Positions 20,639 to 29,316 of a stretch of DNA of 64,000 nt are shown here, piece after piece (the first letter of the stretch is position 1; the number at the start of each line of letters is the position of its first letter). A program made the translations under genes and the position numbers. This DNA comes from Terriglobia bacterium (GTDB taxonomy: Bacteria > Acidobacteriota > Terriglobia > Terriglobales > Acidobacteriaceae): positions 62,001 to 126,000 of the forward strand of contig JAIQFC010000015.1 in the NCBI GenBank assembly GCA_020073465.1, read 5' to 3'. Under the pieces are notes generated by a model that was given only the letters and a program-made list of their open reading frames with translations, made no database searches and was not told the DNA's origin.

Positions 20639-21072
20639 GTTGCATTGGCTGCCCGTCGCAACTCCTTTCCTTGCAACATATTATCTGTAAGTTATTGATT
20701 CTGGGTGAATCTCTCCTGCCCGCGCGAGGGCTTGGCCGGGACTGACCGTCGTCGGAGATGCCTCCAGAAAGCACAGATTTGACTTGTAGACGCGATTCAG
20801 GTCCGGGATGACCTTCCCGGGCCCGTCCACGCTCAAGAGCGCTCCTAAATCGTCTCTAATTGCTAAATTATCTTTTAGCTATTACCCAAGGCTGCAGGTC
20901 GCACGGAATCCCAGACGCCCCGTTTCGGGCACGGAGATGGGAACATGACGAAACATGCCTGCGGTGTCATCCTGGGAATGAAGCCACGTGCTACGCGGCG
21001 GCACATTGTTTAGAATCAAATACAGGGATCTTCCAGCTCCCCAACTTCGTATCACAGTCGAGTGGTTTGATT
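20639..21072. other. Intergenic region upstream of htrA-like gene
   Basis: About 434 bases. The frame of the protease stays open upstream to 20860 but this part has no protease features or signal sequence. A small CCCGGG-containing inverted repeat near 20801-20825 and AT-rich sequence around 20860-20880 may belong to a promoter; no consensus pair is convincing. Confidence 0.4.
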
Positions 21073-22224
21073 ATGAAACTCATACGCCCTCTGATCCTGG
21101 CGCTGGCGATTGCCGGCGGATTCTTTTACTTCACCACCTGGCGTTCGAACGGGAAATCGAGCGCCCTGCATCCGTCGAACTGGCTCAGCCATCCGGCCAA
21201 CGTCGAGATCACTGAGGCTGCGGGTGGAGAGCAGCTCGACAGCGAAGAGCAGAACAATATCTCCGTCTACCGTAAGAACATTCCCTCGGTGGTGAACATC
21301 ACCTCGCGCGCCATGACCTTCGATTTCTTCTACGGGCTGGTACCGCAGGAAGGCCAGGGCTCCGGCTTTGTCATCGACAAGGACGGACACATCCTGACCA
21401 ACTACCACGTCATCGCCGACGCACGGCAGGTGGAAGTCACCATGCATAACCGCAAGAAGTACAAGGCGACCGTCGTGGGCACCGACCCGTCGCATGACCT
21501 TGCGGTCATTCAGATCAAGGCGCCTGACCTGGTTCCATCGGTTCTGGGCGACTCGCGCAATCTGCAGGTGGGCCAGAAGGTTTACGCGATCGGCAATCCG
21601 TTTGGACTTTCAGGAACGATGACGCGCGGCATCGTGAGCTCGATCCGTCCGGTACGTGAGCCGAACGGCGCGACCATTGACGAAGCCATTCAGACCGATG
21701 CCGCCATCAACCCGGGAAACTCCGGCGGCCCGCTGATGAACTGGCACGGCGAGGTCATCGGCATCAACACCATGATCCTTTCCAGCGTGAATCAGAATGC
21801 GGGCATCGGCTTCGCGATTCCCATCAACACGGCCAAGGCGGTGCTGAACGATCTGATGACGCTGGGCCGCGTGCGCCGGCCGGCGCTGGGCGTGCGCACG
21901 ATTCCCATCAGTCCGGAACTGGCCGACGAGATCGGACTTGCCGCTGATTATGGCCTCCTCATCGTGCAGGTGACTCCCGGTGGCTCGGCAGATCTGGCCG
22001 GACTCCGGGGCGGCACGGAACGCGCATACCTGGGCAATATCCCCATTATGCTGGGCGGGGACCTGATTGTCGCCATTGACGGCGAGAAGGTTCAGGACGA
22101 GCAGGACCTGGCACAGATGATGAACAACCACCGCGCTGGCGACACCGTGAAGGTCACCATCTACCGCGGCAAGAAGAAGGTGGATGTGGAAGTTCCCCTG
22201 GGCGAAGCGCGACAGCAGGTGTGA
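21073..22224 (+). CDS. Trypsin-like serine protease, HtrA/DegS type with one PDZ domain
   Basis: Periplasmic quality-control protease, 383 residues. The start at 21073 gives a single N-terminal anchor helix (residues 4-22, PLILALAIAGGFFYF). The catalytic triad is visible: His112 in LTNYHVIADA, Asp142 in DPSHDLAVI and Ser217 in NPGNSGGP. One PDZ domain spans about 285-375 with GLLIVQVTPGGSADLAGLRG. The single PDZ and uncleaved anchor suggest a DegS-like, membrane-tethered enzyme rather than soluble DegP. Its stop codon forms the first bases of a long inverted repeat. Confidence 0.93.
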   Translation: MKLIRPLILALAIAGGFFYFTTWRSNGKSSALHPSNWLSHPANVEITEAAGGEQLDSEEQNNISVYRKNIPSVVNITSRAMTFDFFYGLVPQEGQGSGFVIDKDGHILTNYHVIADARQVEVTMHNRKKYKATVVGTDPSHDLAVIQIKAPDLVPSVLGDSRNLQVGQKVYAIGNPFGLSGTMTRGIVSSIRPVREPNGATIDEAIQTDAAINPGNSGGPLMNWHGEVIGINTMILSSVNQNAGIGFAIPINTAKAVLNDLMTLGRVRRPALGVRTIPISPELADEIGLAADYGLLIVQVTPGGSADLAGLRGGTERAYLGNIPIMLGGDLIVAIDGEKVQDEQDLAQMMNNHRAGDTVKVTIYRGKKKVDVEVPLGEARQQV

Positions 22225-22357
22225 GAAAGGCAGCGGTCAGCTTTCAGCCTTCAGCTAAAACCCCTTGGCGCCGCAGGTGCGGCGCCTTCCCATGCCTCTC
22301 TGCTATCCGAGTTGGCGACTGACAGCTGATCCTGAAAGCTGACAGCTGCCTTTCTCA
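22222..22357. repeat. Long inverted repeat joining two facing stop codons, TCAGCTTTCAGC family
   Basis: The left arm starts at 22222 with TGAGAAAGGCAGCGGTCAGC and continues TTTCAG; the right arm, read on the other strand from 22357 via the gene stop, reads TGAGAAAGGCAGCTGTCAGC then TTTCAG. The arms match over 26 positions with one difference, and each begins with the TGA stop of the adjacent gene. The spacer holds a second perfect hairpin, GGCGCCGC-AGGT-GCGGCGCC at 22267-22286. It probably acts as a bidirectional terminator between convergent genes. Confidence 0.8.
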
Positions 22358-24712
22358 GAACTCGTAGCGCAACGACAGGGTTGCGGAGTTGCTCTGGAAG
22401 TCTCGAGCCAGTAGCGGAGCTGGCAGGAACTTCTCGTTGTAGTCGTAGTATCCCCAGGCGGTGCGCCAGCTGAGTCCCTTCACTAATTCAACATCCATCG
22501 AAGCCGTTGGCTTGTGAAAATTGAAGCCGAAGGAAGTTAGCACGCTGGGATCGGCCAGAGTCGGCGTAGCGCCGGTAGTGTTCGTCAGGTTGTACCCGAC
22601 ATTGGCGGTGACCCGTTTCACCGGCTTGAACATGAAGTTGGTGTACCCGAAGTGGACTTTGTTCTTGTAAAGCGAAATAGCGTTGAAGTACGGGGAACCT
22701 GAACTGCAAATTGTGGAATTCACAGGTGGCGTGGATGTCGTCACGTAGCAGATGTTGGTGGTGGAAAAGACATCGTCATAGTTGTAGCCGAATTCGACGC
22801 CGAACCTCGGCTTGGGATTCAGAGCCACGGTGAAACCGTAGTTGCGATTGTGTTCGCGGTGGAGGATGTCGGGCACGTTATTTCGGCTCTCCAGCACATT
22901 CACGGTTCCCGCCAGGTTAACCCAGGGCTTCGGTTTGTAGCTTGCCCGTCCCTTATAGTGCTGCAAGTTCTTCGGCGAGATGCGCGTTGGCGTCTTATCG
23001 GCGGAGAACAGTTCCAGGTCGAAGCTGGCGCGGAAGGCGTTGGTCGGGCGGGCGGAAAAACCCGCCAGCAGAGAATGGGCGTGGACGTCGGTCACTTCAC
23101 TCGAGCTGTCGGTCGTCGTGGTTTGGCAGCTGCCATCGGCCAGAATCGTGGTGCACCCTCCGCGCGTAGCCAGGCTCGGATACCAGGTGAGATCGGCGAA
23201 GTCGACCTGGTTATTGGTGATTTCCCGGGTTTCGTAGCGGTAGCCGACGTGTCCGGTAATGCGTTGTGTGAAGTCATATTCCAGCTCGAAAGTGTTGAGC
23301 TTGGAGTTCTGGCCGAGAAAGTCCCAGCGGTGATCCTGGGTGATGTCTGCTCCGGAGCTGGCGCTGTGCTGCGGGCAGGTGGCGGCCGTGTAGGGTGGTG
23401 GGCAGGTTGCGGTATCGAACACGTTGGGCGTCGACAGCAACGTCGCGCCAAACAAGGACGTGGTGAGCAGGTTCCAGCTCGCCGGGATGCGGAAGTTAGA
23501 GAAGCGAAAGCTGTCGACCACGCGGAATTTCTGCGTGACCTTTACAGTGGCGCCGAAATCGGCGTTCGCGACCACACGCTTCGAGATGGAGGGGCCACTC
23601 ATCGCCGACGCACGTTGGCGGGACCGGGTGGCCAGGCCGGTGAAATCTTCGAACCAGTTTCCAGCATTGCTTTCGGAAGAGCTGTACGAGGCTCTGGCCG
23701 ACAGATCCAGGTTGCGGAAATAACTGGATTGCACAGTGAGCTGTTCGGTTGGATATGACACTCGTACCGGCGCCCAGCGGGTGTAGGCCTGATAGCCATT
23801 GCACGCGGGATTCATGGTGACGGGCGTGGTGGTGGCATCCAGGATAGGAGCGGCGCAGGGCTGGCTCCCCGCAGGGTTGTAACTGATGCCGGGATCCACC
23901 AGCGTCCCGCCCGCCAACTGGAAAATGAAGTTCTGGTCCATCCAGCTGCTGTCGCCTTTGTAGTACTGGAGGAACTGGTCGTAGCTGATGTTGGTGCGCG
24001 GAATGAACTTGATGTCGACGCCCACCTGGTAGGCGTCCAGCAGAGTGCGGGTGTTCTGGAACAGACCTGCGTCCGTTCCTTCATGCACGCTGCTGAAGGC
24101 CGGGCCTTCCATGTTGTTGCGGGAAAAGCCCAGCCGGAAGCGCACCCCCGATTGCGGCAGTAGCGTGAGGTTGTAGTTGTACATCCGCCGGACCGTCTGG
24201 AATTCGTGAGGGGAACTATTCACCTGCACGTAGGGATTGGCCGGGTTCAGCGGGTTGGCGAGCTGGTTGTAATCCCAGAAGTTCCGGTCCCGCCGGAACG
24301 TCATGCCGAAGTTGTACCACTTGTTTTTCGACATGCGCAGGCGCCCGGCATTCTCCGGATCGCCGCCCCATCCGAAACTGGTTAGAAAGAGGTCGTCAAA
24401 CAGCCCGCCCTGATGGTCGAGGGAGCGCATGTTCAGAGTCTGTTCCAGCAGGCGAGGGCCTTGCTGCTCATTGACGAAGGTGTTGTACACGGGCTGGCTG
24501 CCGTTGGTATTCACGAAGCGGTAGCCAAGTTCAAACGATCCTTGATAGTGATAGTTGCCGTTGTCAACGCCCTGGTCGCCGGCGTTTTGGGCAGTGGCCA
24601 TTGCCAGCAGGAGAGGCAGAAGCGTCAGCGCCGCTGCTGTGCGATTTCGCATCAAGCGCAGGAGACCACCGCAGGATATCAACATCGTTCGCGCAAGCCG
24701 GAAGTTCTGCAT
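22355..24712 (-). CDS. MtrB/PioB family decaheme-associated outer-membrane beta-barrel protein
   Basis: 785 residues. Signal peptide at about 20-42 (TLLPLLLAMATAQNAGDQ), then an all-beta protein with alternating aromatic strands, ending in LSLRYEF, a typical C-terminal strand with a final Phe for BAM insertion. Motifs such as YRFVNTNGSQPVYNTFV, LNMRSLDHQGGLFDDLFLTS and GHVGYRYETREI match the MtrB/PioB porins that sheath a decaheme cytochrome across the outer membrane. It follows the decaheme cytochrome by 9 bases; AGGAGG 5 bases before the ATG overlaps the cytochrome stop. The CxxC near the N-terminus of Shewanella MtrB is not present. Function: conduit for electron exchange with extracellular acceptors or donors (inferred). 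Confidence 0.88.
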   Translation of the reverse strand: MQNFRLARTMLISCGGLLRLMRNRTAAALTLLPLLLAMATAQNAGDQGVDNGNYHYQGSFELGYRFVNTNGSQPVYNTFVNEQQGPRLLEQTLNMRSLDHQGGLFDDLFLTSFGWGGDPENAGRLRMSKNKWYNFGMTFRRDRNFWDYNQLANPLNPANPYVQVNSSPHEFQTVRRMYNYNLTLLPQSGVRFRLGFSRNNMEGPAFSSVHEGTDAGLFQNTRTLLDAYQVGVDIKFIPRTNISYDQFLQYYKGDSSWMDQNFIFQLAGGTLVDPGISYNPAGSQPCAAPILDATTTPVTMNPACNGYQAYTRWAPVRVSYPTEQLTVQSSYFRNLDLSARASYSSSESNAGNWFEDFTGLATRSRQRASAMSGPSISKRVVANADFGATVKVTQKFRVVDSFRFSNFRIPASWNLLTTSLFGATLLSTPNVFDTATCPPPYTAATCPQHSASSGADITQDHRWDFLGQNSKLNTFELEYDFTQRITGHVGYRYETREITNNQVDFADLTWYPSLATRGGCTTILADGSCQTTTTDSSSEVTDVHAHSLLAGFSARPTNAFRASFDLELFSADKTPTRISPKNLQHYKGRASYKPKPWVNLAGTVNVLESRNNVPDILHREHNRNYGFTVALNPKPRFGVEFGYNYDDVFSTTNICYVTTSTPPVNSTICSSGSPYFNAISLYKNKVHFGYTNFMFKPVKRVTANVGYNLTNTTGATPTLADPSVLTSFGFNFHKPTASMDVELVKGLSWRTAWGYYDYNEKFLPAPLLARDFQSNSATLSLRYEF

Positions 24713-24721
24713 GGTCTCCTC

Positions 24722-25678
24722 CTACTTAAAGAAAAAGTGGTCGAAGTTCGAGCCATGGATCGTTGTGTGACACATGGTGCACGCCGAATACTTCTGGCTC
24801 TGGTTATGGAATGACGGCACGGGTGGCACGCCGGAATCCTGCGTCAGCGTGTGGCACTCCAGGCACAACAGGTTGACTTGGGCTCGCTTCAGCAGCCGCG
24901 GATTGGTCGACCCGTGCGGCGAGTGGCAGGAGATGCAGCCCTCAGTCTTAACCGGTTCGTGCTCGAACGCGAAGGGACCCGCCTTGTCGGCGTGGCACTT
25001 GAAGCAGACCTGGTCCTGGGCCGCGGTCGCCCGCAACTGTTTGGTCAGAAAGCCGCCGTGCTGGTTGTGGCAGTCGGTGCATTGCACCAGTCCCTGATCG
25101 ACGCGGTGACGAAAGGGCCGGGAGAAGTCCTGCTTGGTCTCAGTGTGGCAGGTGTAACAGAGTAACGGCTGCTTCTCGACCAACAAAAATTGCCGCTCCT
25201 TAGCATGATGCGGCGAATGGCAGGCAATGCAGCTCACACCGTTCTTGTTGTGCTGAGACCGGTCGAAGTTGGCGTGCTCTTCTCCGAACTCGTGACACGA
25301 CATGCAGCGCTTGCTGATTTCCTCAGTCTTGGCTCCGGTGAAGGTGAAGATCTTGCTCTTGTCACCGCCGCCGTCGACGTGCGCTTTCCCCGGACCGTGA
25401 CAGGCCTCACAGCCCTGCCACTCCGGGCCTTTGTGGTTGAGCGTGGTCTTCCAGTGGGGCGTGGCCTCGAAGTTCTTGAAGATGTCTTCGTGGCAGGTCT
25501 TGCAGGTGTCCGAGCCCACATACTGGGAAGTGTCGATCGAGGCGCCGGGTGTGGGCGGCTTGGACTTGTCGCCCTGGTCCTTGGCGATGGCGGGCAAAAC
25601 TGCAAATAGCAAGAGAGCGGCCACGACAGGCAGTTCGATCCGCAACCACTTAAGATTTCTGCGTTTCATTCTGTTCAC
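24722..25678 (-). CDS. DmsE/MtrA-type periplasmic decaheme c-type cytochrome
   Basis: 318 residues from a GTG start at 25678 with GGAGG 5 bases upstream (an ATG three codons later lacks good spacing). Signal peptide LPVVAALLLFAVLPAIAK, then ten CxxCH haem sites: CKTCH, CEACH, CMSCH, CIACH, CYTCH, CTDCH, CFKCH, CISCH, CLECH and CTMCH, the last close to the C-terminus. The number and spacing match the MtrA/PioA/DmsE family. Distal His ligands are plentiful. First gene of a two-gene operon with an MtrB-like barrel. No outer-surface cytochrome (MtrC/OmcA) or inner-membrane quinol oxidase (CymA) is in the window, so their partners are elsewhere or different. Confidence 0.93.
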   Translation of the reverse strand: MNRMKRRNLKWLRIELPVVAALLLFAVLPAIAKDQGDKSKPPTPGASIDTSQYVGSDTCKTCHEDIFKNFEATPHWKTTLNHKGPEWQGCEACHGPGKAHVDGGGDKSKIFTFTGAKTEEISKRCMSCHEFGEEHANFDRSQHNKNGVSCIACHSPHHAKERQFLLVEKQPLLCYTCHTETKQDFSRPFRHRVDQGLVQCTDCHNQHGGFLTKQLRATAAQDQVCFKCHADKAGPFAFEHEPVKTEGCISCHSPHGSTNPRLLKRAQVNLLCLECHTLTQDSGVPPVPSFHNQSQKYSACTMCHTTIHGSNFDHFFFK

Positions 25679-25737
25679 ACGCTCCTCCCGCAAATGCTCA
25701 TGGAGCCCACGACAGATATATACGACATGATGGGGAG

Positions 25738-25780
25738 ATTATCGAGAGTCAGGCGGAAGCGGTTGTGATAACTGTCACAA
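25738..25780 (-). promoter_or_regulatory. CRP-consensus palindrome and -10 element upstream of the decaheme cytochrome operon
   Basis: TTGTGATAACTGTCACAA at 25763-25780 is a perfect inverted repeat that contains TGTGA-N6-TCACA, the CRP consensus. On the minus strand GATAAT (complement of 25738-25743) is a 5/6 -10 hexamer; it would place the start site near 25731 and the palindrome centre at about -40.5, the class II activator position. No -35 is needed or seen. Confidence 0.6.
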
Positions 25781-25805
25781 GGAGAGCTTACTTTTGGGCA
25801 AGACA

Positions 25806-25820
25806 GTCCCAATCTGGGAC
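25806..25820. promoter_or_regulatory. Perfect short inverted repeat GTCCCA-ATC-TGGGAC
   Basis: A 6-3-6 perfect inverted repeat 26 bases from the CRP-like site, in the shared region between the divergent cytochrome and GNAT genes. It could be a second operator; the regulator is unknown. Confidence 0.3.
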
Positions 25821-26028
25821 GGAGGGTGGATGAGTTCTCTCGGGGCTTTGGCAAGGATGCAGGTTGGCTTCCGCTTGAAAAAGCCTCCTTCTCCGCGATA
25901 GTCTATGGCCCTGCCTATGACCGCCGTCCGCTAACTCCGCTGGTTGCAACTCTGAGCGATGCGCAGGTCGAAGTGTGTGCCTCGTTTCTCGCCCGGGTTC
26001 TTTTCTTCAAACAGAAAGGATTACTGAC

Positions 26029-26841
26029 ATGCAATTTGTGGATAAGGTACTGGCCCGCCGCTTTGAGTCGGGGGAAGAGATGCCGCAGGTGTTTTACGCG
26101 CGGGCGTTCCACCAGACGCGGCCAGAAATCGGGGCCGCCGAGGAGGAGTTTTGTGGCGGGCACATGATCTTCGCGGGGCTGGAATCGCCCATCGGACGGG
26201 CGACCGGGATGGGGCTGGACCGGCCGTTTACTGCGGAGGATCTGGACCGGGTGGAGGAGTTCTACCGCTCGCACAAGGCTCCGTCGCAGGTGGACTTGTG
26301 TCCGCTGCATGAGGCGGCGGTGTTTGAGATGTTCAAGGAGCGAGGCTACGGAATCGCCGAGCTCAATAATGTGCTCTACCGGAGGCTGGATGCGAAGGAG
26401 GAGTTTCCGCCGGCTCCGGACGGGTGCGAAATACGCCGCGGTCTTCGCGAGGAGGCCGAGGCGGCGTCTGCCATCGTGGAGCGGGCGTTCTTTCCTGACG
26501 GCGCGCCTGAGGCATTTCGAGGGTTGCTCACCCCGCTCTACCAGATGGAGGGGGCCGTAACCTTCACCGCCAGCGTTGAGGGCAAGATGGTGGCTTGTGG
26601 CGCCGGGCTCATCATTCCGGAACACGGAACCTTCGCGGTCTGTGGGGCCGGAACGCTCACCGAGTTTCGGGGCCGCGGTTTGCAGACGGCGTTGCTGCGA
26701 GCCCGTCTCGCTGCTGCGGCTGCGTCGGGAAGCGAGTACGCGGTGATGGTAACCCAGGGCGGCACCACCTCTCAGCGGAACTGTGAGCGGCTGGGCTTTC
26801 AGGTGGCGTACAGCAAGGTGACGGTGATCAAGAATTTGTAA
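26029..26841 (+). CDS. GNAT family N-acetyltransferase
   Basis: 270 residues from the ATG at 26029 (AAGGA 9 bases upstream). The acetyl-CoA binding motif A is in the C-terminal half (LTEFRGRGLQTALLRARLA), followed by QGGTTSQRNCERLGFQVAYSK, the usual motif B region. The N-terminal half has weaker similarity and may be a degenerate second GNAT fold. Substrate unknown. It is followed by a word-repeat element and the MmcQ/YjbR-like gene. Confidence 0.85.
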   Translation: MQFVDKVLARRFESGEEMPQVFYARAFHQTRPEIGAAEEEFCGGHMIFAGLESPIGRATGMGLDRPFTAEDLDRVEEFYRSHKAPSQVDLCPLHEAAVFEMFKERGYGIAELNNVLYRRLDAKEEFPPAPDGCEIRRGLREEAEAASAIVERAFFPDGAPEAFRGLLTPLYQMEGAVTFTASVEGKMVACGAGLIIPEHGTFAVCGAGTLTEFRGRGLQTALLRARLAAAAASGSEYAVMVTQGGTTSQRNCERLGFQVAYSKVTVIKNL

Positions 26842-26928
26842 TTGAGTAATTGGGGAATCGGGTAATTTAGTGTGGCGCATCTTGGTGTTCAATTACCCGA
26901 TTTCCCGATTGCCAGATTACTCAATTTC
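26839..26928. repeat. Intergenic word-repeat hairpin, AATTGGGTAATTGAG family
   Basis: Left arm 26839-26870 (starting in the GNAT stop codon: TAATTGAGTAATTGGGGAAT) and right arm 26889-26928 (CAATTACCCGATTTCCCGAT, then ATTACTCAATTT) are inverted. The right arm ends directly at the next ATG (26929), so the downstream gene has no ordinary ribosome-binding site. Confidence 0.8.
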
Positions 26929-27324
26929 ATGAGTGTGGATTCCATTCGCGCTTACTGCTTGTCGTTTCTTCGGACGACCGAGAAGCTGCAGTGGGGCGAT
27001 GCCCTCTGCTTCAAAGTCGGCGGGAAGATGTTCGCGGTCCTGGGGCTGGATCGTCTGCGGCTGTCTTTCAAGTGCACGCCGGATAGCTTTGCCGAGTTGA
27101 TTGAGCGGCAGAACATTCGCCCGTCGCCTTACGTCGGACGCTACAAGTGGGTGATGCTGGACCGGCTGGACGCGTTGCGCGATGACGAAATGGAGGACTT
27201 GATCCGCCAATCGTACGAAATGGTGGCGGCGAAGGCGCTGAAGTCGAGGAGTGGGAAGGCTGAGGGCAAGAAGAAGGGTGGACGGAGGAAGCCTATCAAG
27301 GCTCAGGCTCGGAAGAGGAAATGA
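26929..27324 (+). CDS. MmcQ/YjbR family protein
   Basis: 131 residues: SVDSIRAYCLSFLRTTEKLQWGDALCFKVGGKMF at the N-terminus and YKWVMLDRLDALRDDEMEDLIRQSYEMV are the family signature; the last 25 residues are Lys/Arg-rich (KSRSGKAEGKKKGGRRKP). The YjbR fold resembles double-wing DNA-binding domains, but a role is not established. The ATG abuts a word-repeat arm, so initiation must be weak or leaderless-like. A GC-rich hairpin without a T-run (GGCGGGC-GAGGC-GCCCGCC, 27348-27366) follows the stop. Confidence 0.88.
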   Translation: MSVDSIRAYCLSFLRTTEKLQWGDALCFKVGGKMFAVLGLDRLRLSFKCTPDSFAELIERQNIRPSPYVGRYKWVMLDRLDALRDDEMEDLIRQSYEMVAAKALKSRSGKAEGKKKGGRRKPIKAQARKRK

Positions 27325-27451
27325 GATTCTAGCCTACTCGCAGCGTTGGCGGGCGAGGCGCCCGCCCCACACAAAGAACGGGGATTTGACTCTCCTCGGG
27401 GGCGTCGGCTAGCCTCAAGAGTCCCTGCATTCCCGGACGTCTTCAATCTTC

Positions 27452-29215
27452 ATGCGCTCCCGGCATAAATCATTGATTTTGTTGCTGATGGCAACTCTGG
27501 CGGTGTGCACGGCGAGCCCTGCCATGGGCTCGGTGCGTCCCGTGCACGCGGAGCACGGCATCGTGGTCAGCGTGCATGAATTGGCCTCCCGGGCTGGGGT
27601 CGACATGATGCAGGCCGGGGGCAACGCCGTCGATGCCGCCGTGGCTACGGGCTTCGCGCTGGCGGTCGTGCATCCACCGGCGGGAAATCTGGGTGGCGGC
27701 GGGTTCATGCTCATCCGGATGGCCGATGGCAAGGTGCACTTCGTCGATTACCGGGAAAAAGCTCCTGCAGCCGCAACCCGCGACATGTATCTTGACGCCC
27801 AAGGCAACGTGATCGAAGGCGCCAGCGAATATGGCTACAAGGCAATCGGCGTGCCGGGATCGGTTGCAGGCATGGTGTATGCGGAGCAGAAGTACGGCAA
27901 GCTTACCCTCAAGCAGGTAATGGCCCCGGCCATCAAGCTGGCCCGCGAGGGATATGCGCTGACCTGGGAAGAAGCGCGGGATATGCAGGAAGACGAATAT
28001 TTGGGGAAGTTTCCCGAGTCGCGGCGGGTGTTCCAGCGGAATGGAGACTACTACAAGCCGGGCGAGATTTTCCGCCAGCCGGACCTGGCGCGCACGCTGG
28101 AGCGGATCGCCGGAAATCCGGACGACTTCTATCACGGCGCCCTGGCGAAGGAACTGGCAGCGGCGTTGCAGAAAGGCGGAGGGCTGATTACCGCCGACGA
28201 TCTGGCGCACTACGAAGTCAAAGAGCGGGAGCCGGTTCGAGGAACGTATCGCGGGTACGAGATTATCAGCGCACCGCCGCCGTCGTCGGGGGGAACGGTA
28301 CTGCTGGAGTCGCTGAACATTCTGGAAGCGTACGATCTGGCCAAGCTGGGGAACCGGTCTGCACAATCCATTCATTTCACGATTGAGGCCTTCCGGCGGG
28401 CATTTTTCGATCGGGCGGAGTTCCTGGGTGATCCTGATTTCTCAAAAATTCCGGTGGCACAACTAATTGACAAGAAGTACGCTGCGGCGTGGCGGGAGTC
28501 GATTCAGCCGGCACACGCAAGTGCGAGCAAGGAACTGAAACGGCCGTCAATTTTCAGCGAACTGGAACAGTACGCGGAAGCACATCCGCAACCGCTCGCG
28601 TGGCACGAATCGACGCACACGACGCATTTCTCGGTTGTGGACGCGGGCGGCAATGCTGTGGCCGTGACCACGACTATCAACGATTGGTTCGGGTCTCGCG
28701 TGACCGCAGAGGGACTGGGATTCCTGTTGAACGACGAAATGGATGACTTCTCGGCAAAGCCGGGCGTGCCGAATTCTGATGGCCTGATTCAGGGAGCGGC
28801 CAACTCGATTGGGCCGGGGAAGCGTCCCTTGTCATCGATGACACCAACCATCGTTTTGCACGATGGCAAGCCTGTGCTCGTCTTAGGTTCGCCGGGAAGT
28901 TCGAAGATCATTACGACCGTGGCGAACGTGCTGATGGGGGTTGTCGATTACGGGATGAATATTCAAGAGGCGGTCAACGCGCCTCGTTTTCACAACCAGT
29001 GGCTGCCGGATGTAGTGAACGTCGAGCGCTGGTCCTCTCCCGACACGGTGAGCATGCTGAAGCAGATGGGATACAACGTTGAAGTCGGGCTGCATGACAG
29101 TGAGAGTGTCTCTCCCTACTGGAGTGATGCCGAGTGCATTGCAATCGACGAGAAAACCGGGGAGCGGCTGGGCGCGAGCGACGGGCGGAACAACGGTAAG
29201 GCGGTAGGGTACTGA
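27452..29215 (+). CDS. ggt: Gamma-glutamyltransferase
   Basis: Periplasmic N-terminal nucleophile hydrolase that cleaves gamma-glutamyl bonds, mainly of glutathione. 587 residues with signal peptide (SLILLLMATLAVCTASPAMG). The proenzyme is expected to self-cleave before Thr390 in HTTHFSVVDAGGN. The substrate-binding Arg lies in VDYREKAPAA, and GGTVLLESLNIL and PLSSMTPTIVL are family motifs; the small subunit ends near ERLGASDGRNNGKAVGY. Its TGA stop is followed by GAAAGGCA and a word-repeat element, as seen after the htrA-like gene. Confidence 0.95.
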   Translation: MRSRHKSLILLLMATLAVCTASPAMGSVRPVHAEHGIVVSVHELASRAGVDMMQAGGNAVDAAVATGFALAVVHPPAGNLGGGGFMLIRMADGKVHFVDYREKAPAAATRDMYLDAQGNVIEGASEYGYKAIGVPGSVAGMVYAEQKYGKLTLKQVMAPAIKLAREGYALTWEEARDMQEDEYLGKFPESRRVFQRNGDYYKPGEIFRQPDLARTLERIAGNPDDFYHGALAKELAAALQKGGGLITADDLAHYEVKEREPVRGTYRGYEIISAPPPSSGGTVLLESLNILEAYDLAKLGNRSAQSIHFTIEAFRRAFFDRAEFLGDPDFSKIPVAQLIDKKYAAAWRESIQPAHASASKELKRPSIFSELEQYAEAHPQPLAWHESTHTTHFSVVDAGGNAVAVTTTINDWFGSRVTAEGLGFLLNDEMDDFSAKPGVPNSDGLIQGAANSIGPGKRPLSSMTPTIVLHDGKPVLVLGSPGSSKIITTVANVLMGVVDYGMNIQEAVNAPRFHNQWLPDVVNVERWSSPDTVSMLKQMGYNVEVGLHDSESVSPYWSDAECIAIDEKTGERLGASDGRNNGKAVGY

Positions 29216-29222
29216 GAAAGGC

Positions 29223-29305
29223 ATTGTTGATTGTTGAATTTTGATTGTTGATTGAAAATCAAAGGCGTGTCGGCTTGAGCTCTTAATCAACAATCATCAA
29301 TTTCC
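29223..29305. repeat. Intergenic word-repeat hairpin, TTGTTGATTG family
   Basis: Left arm 29224-29263 (TTGTTGATTGTTGAATTTTG and ATTGTTGATTGAAAATC) and right arm 29284-29304 (AATCAACAATCATCAATTT) around a 20-base spacer. It fills the space between ggt and the next gene. Confidence 0.75.
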
Positions 29306-29316
29306 AAGGGACGCGC

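Noticed and set aside
20930-20975. ECF-type promoter (GGAAC near 20939 and GTC near 20967)
   Set aside because: Spacing of about 21 bases is too long for the usual 16-17 base ECF spacing.
20860-21072. N-terminal extension of the HtrA-like protein
   Set aside because: The extra 71 residues have no signal or domain features; the ATG at 21073 gives a normal anchor helix.
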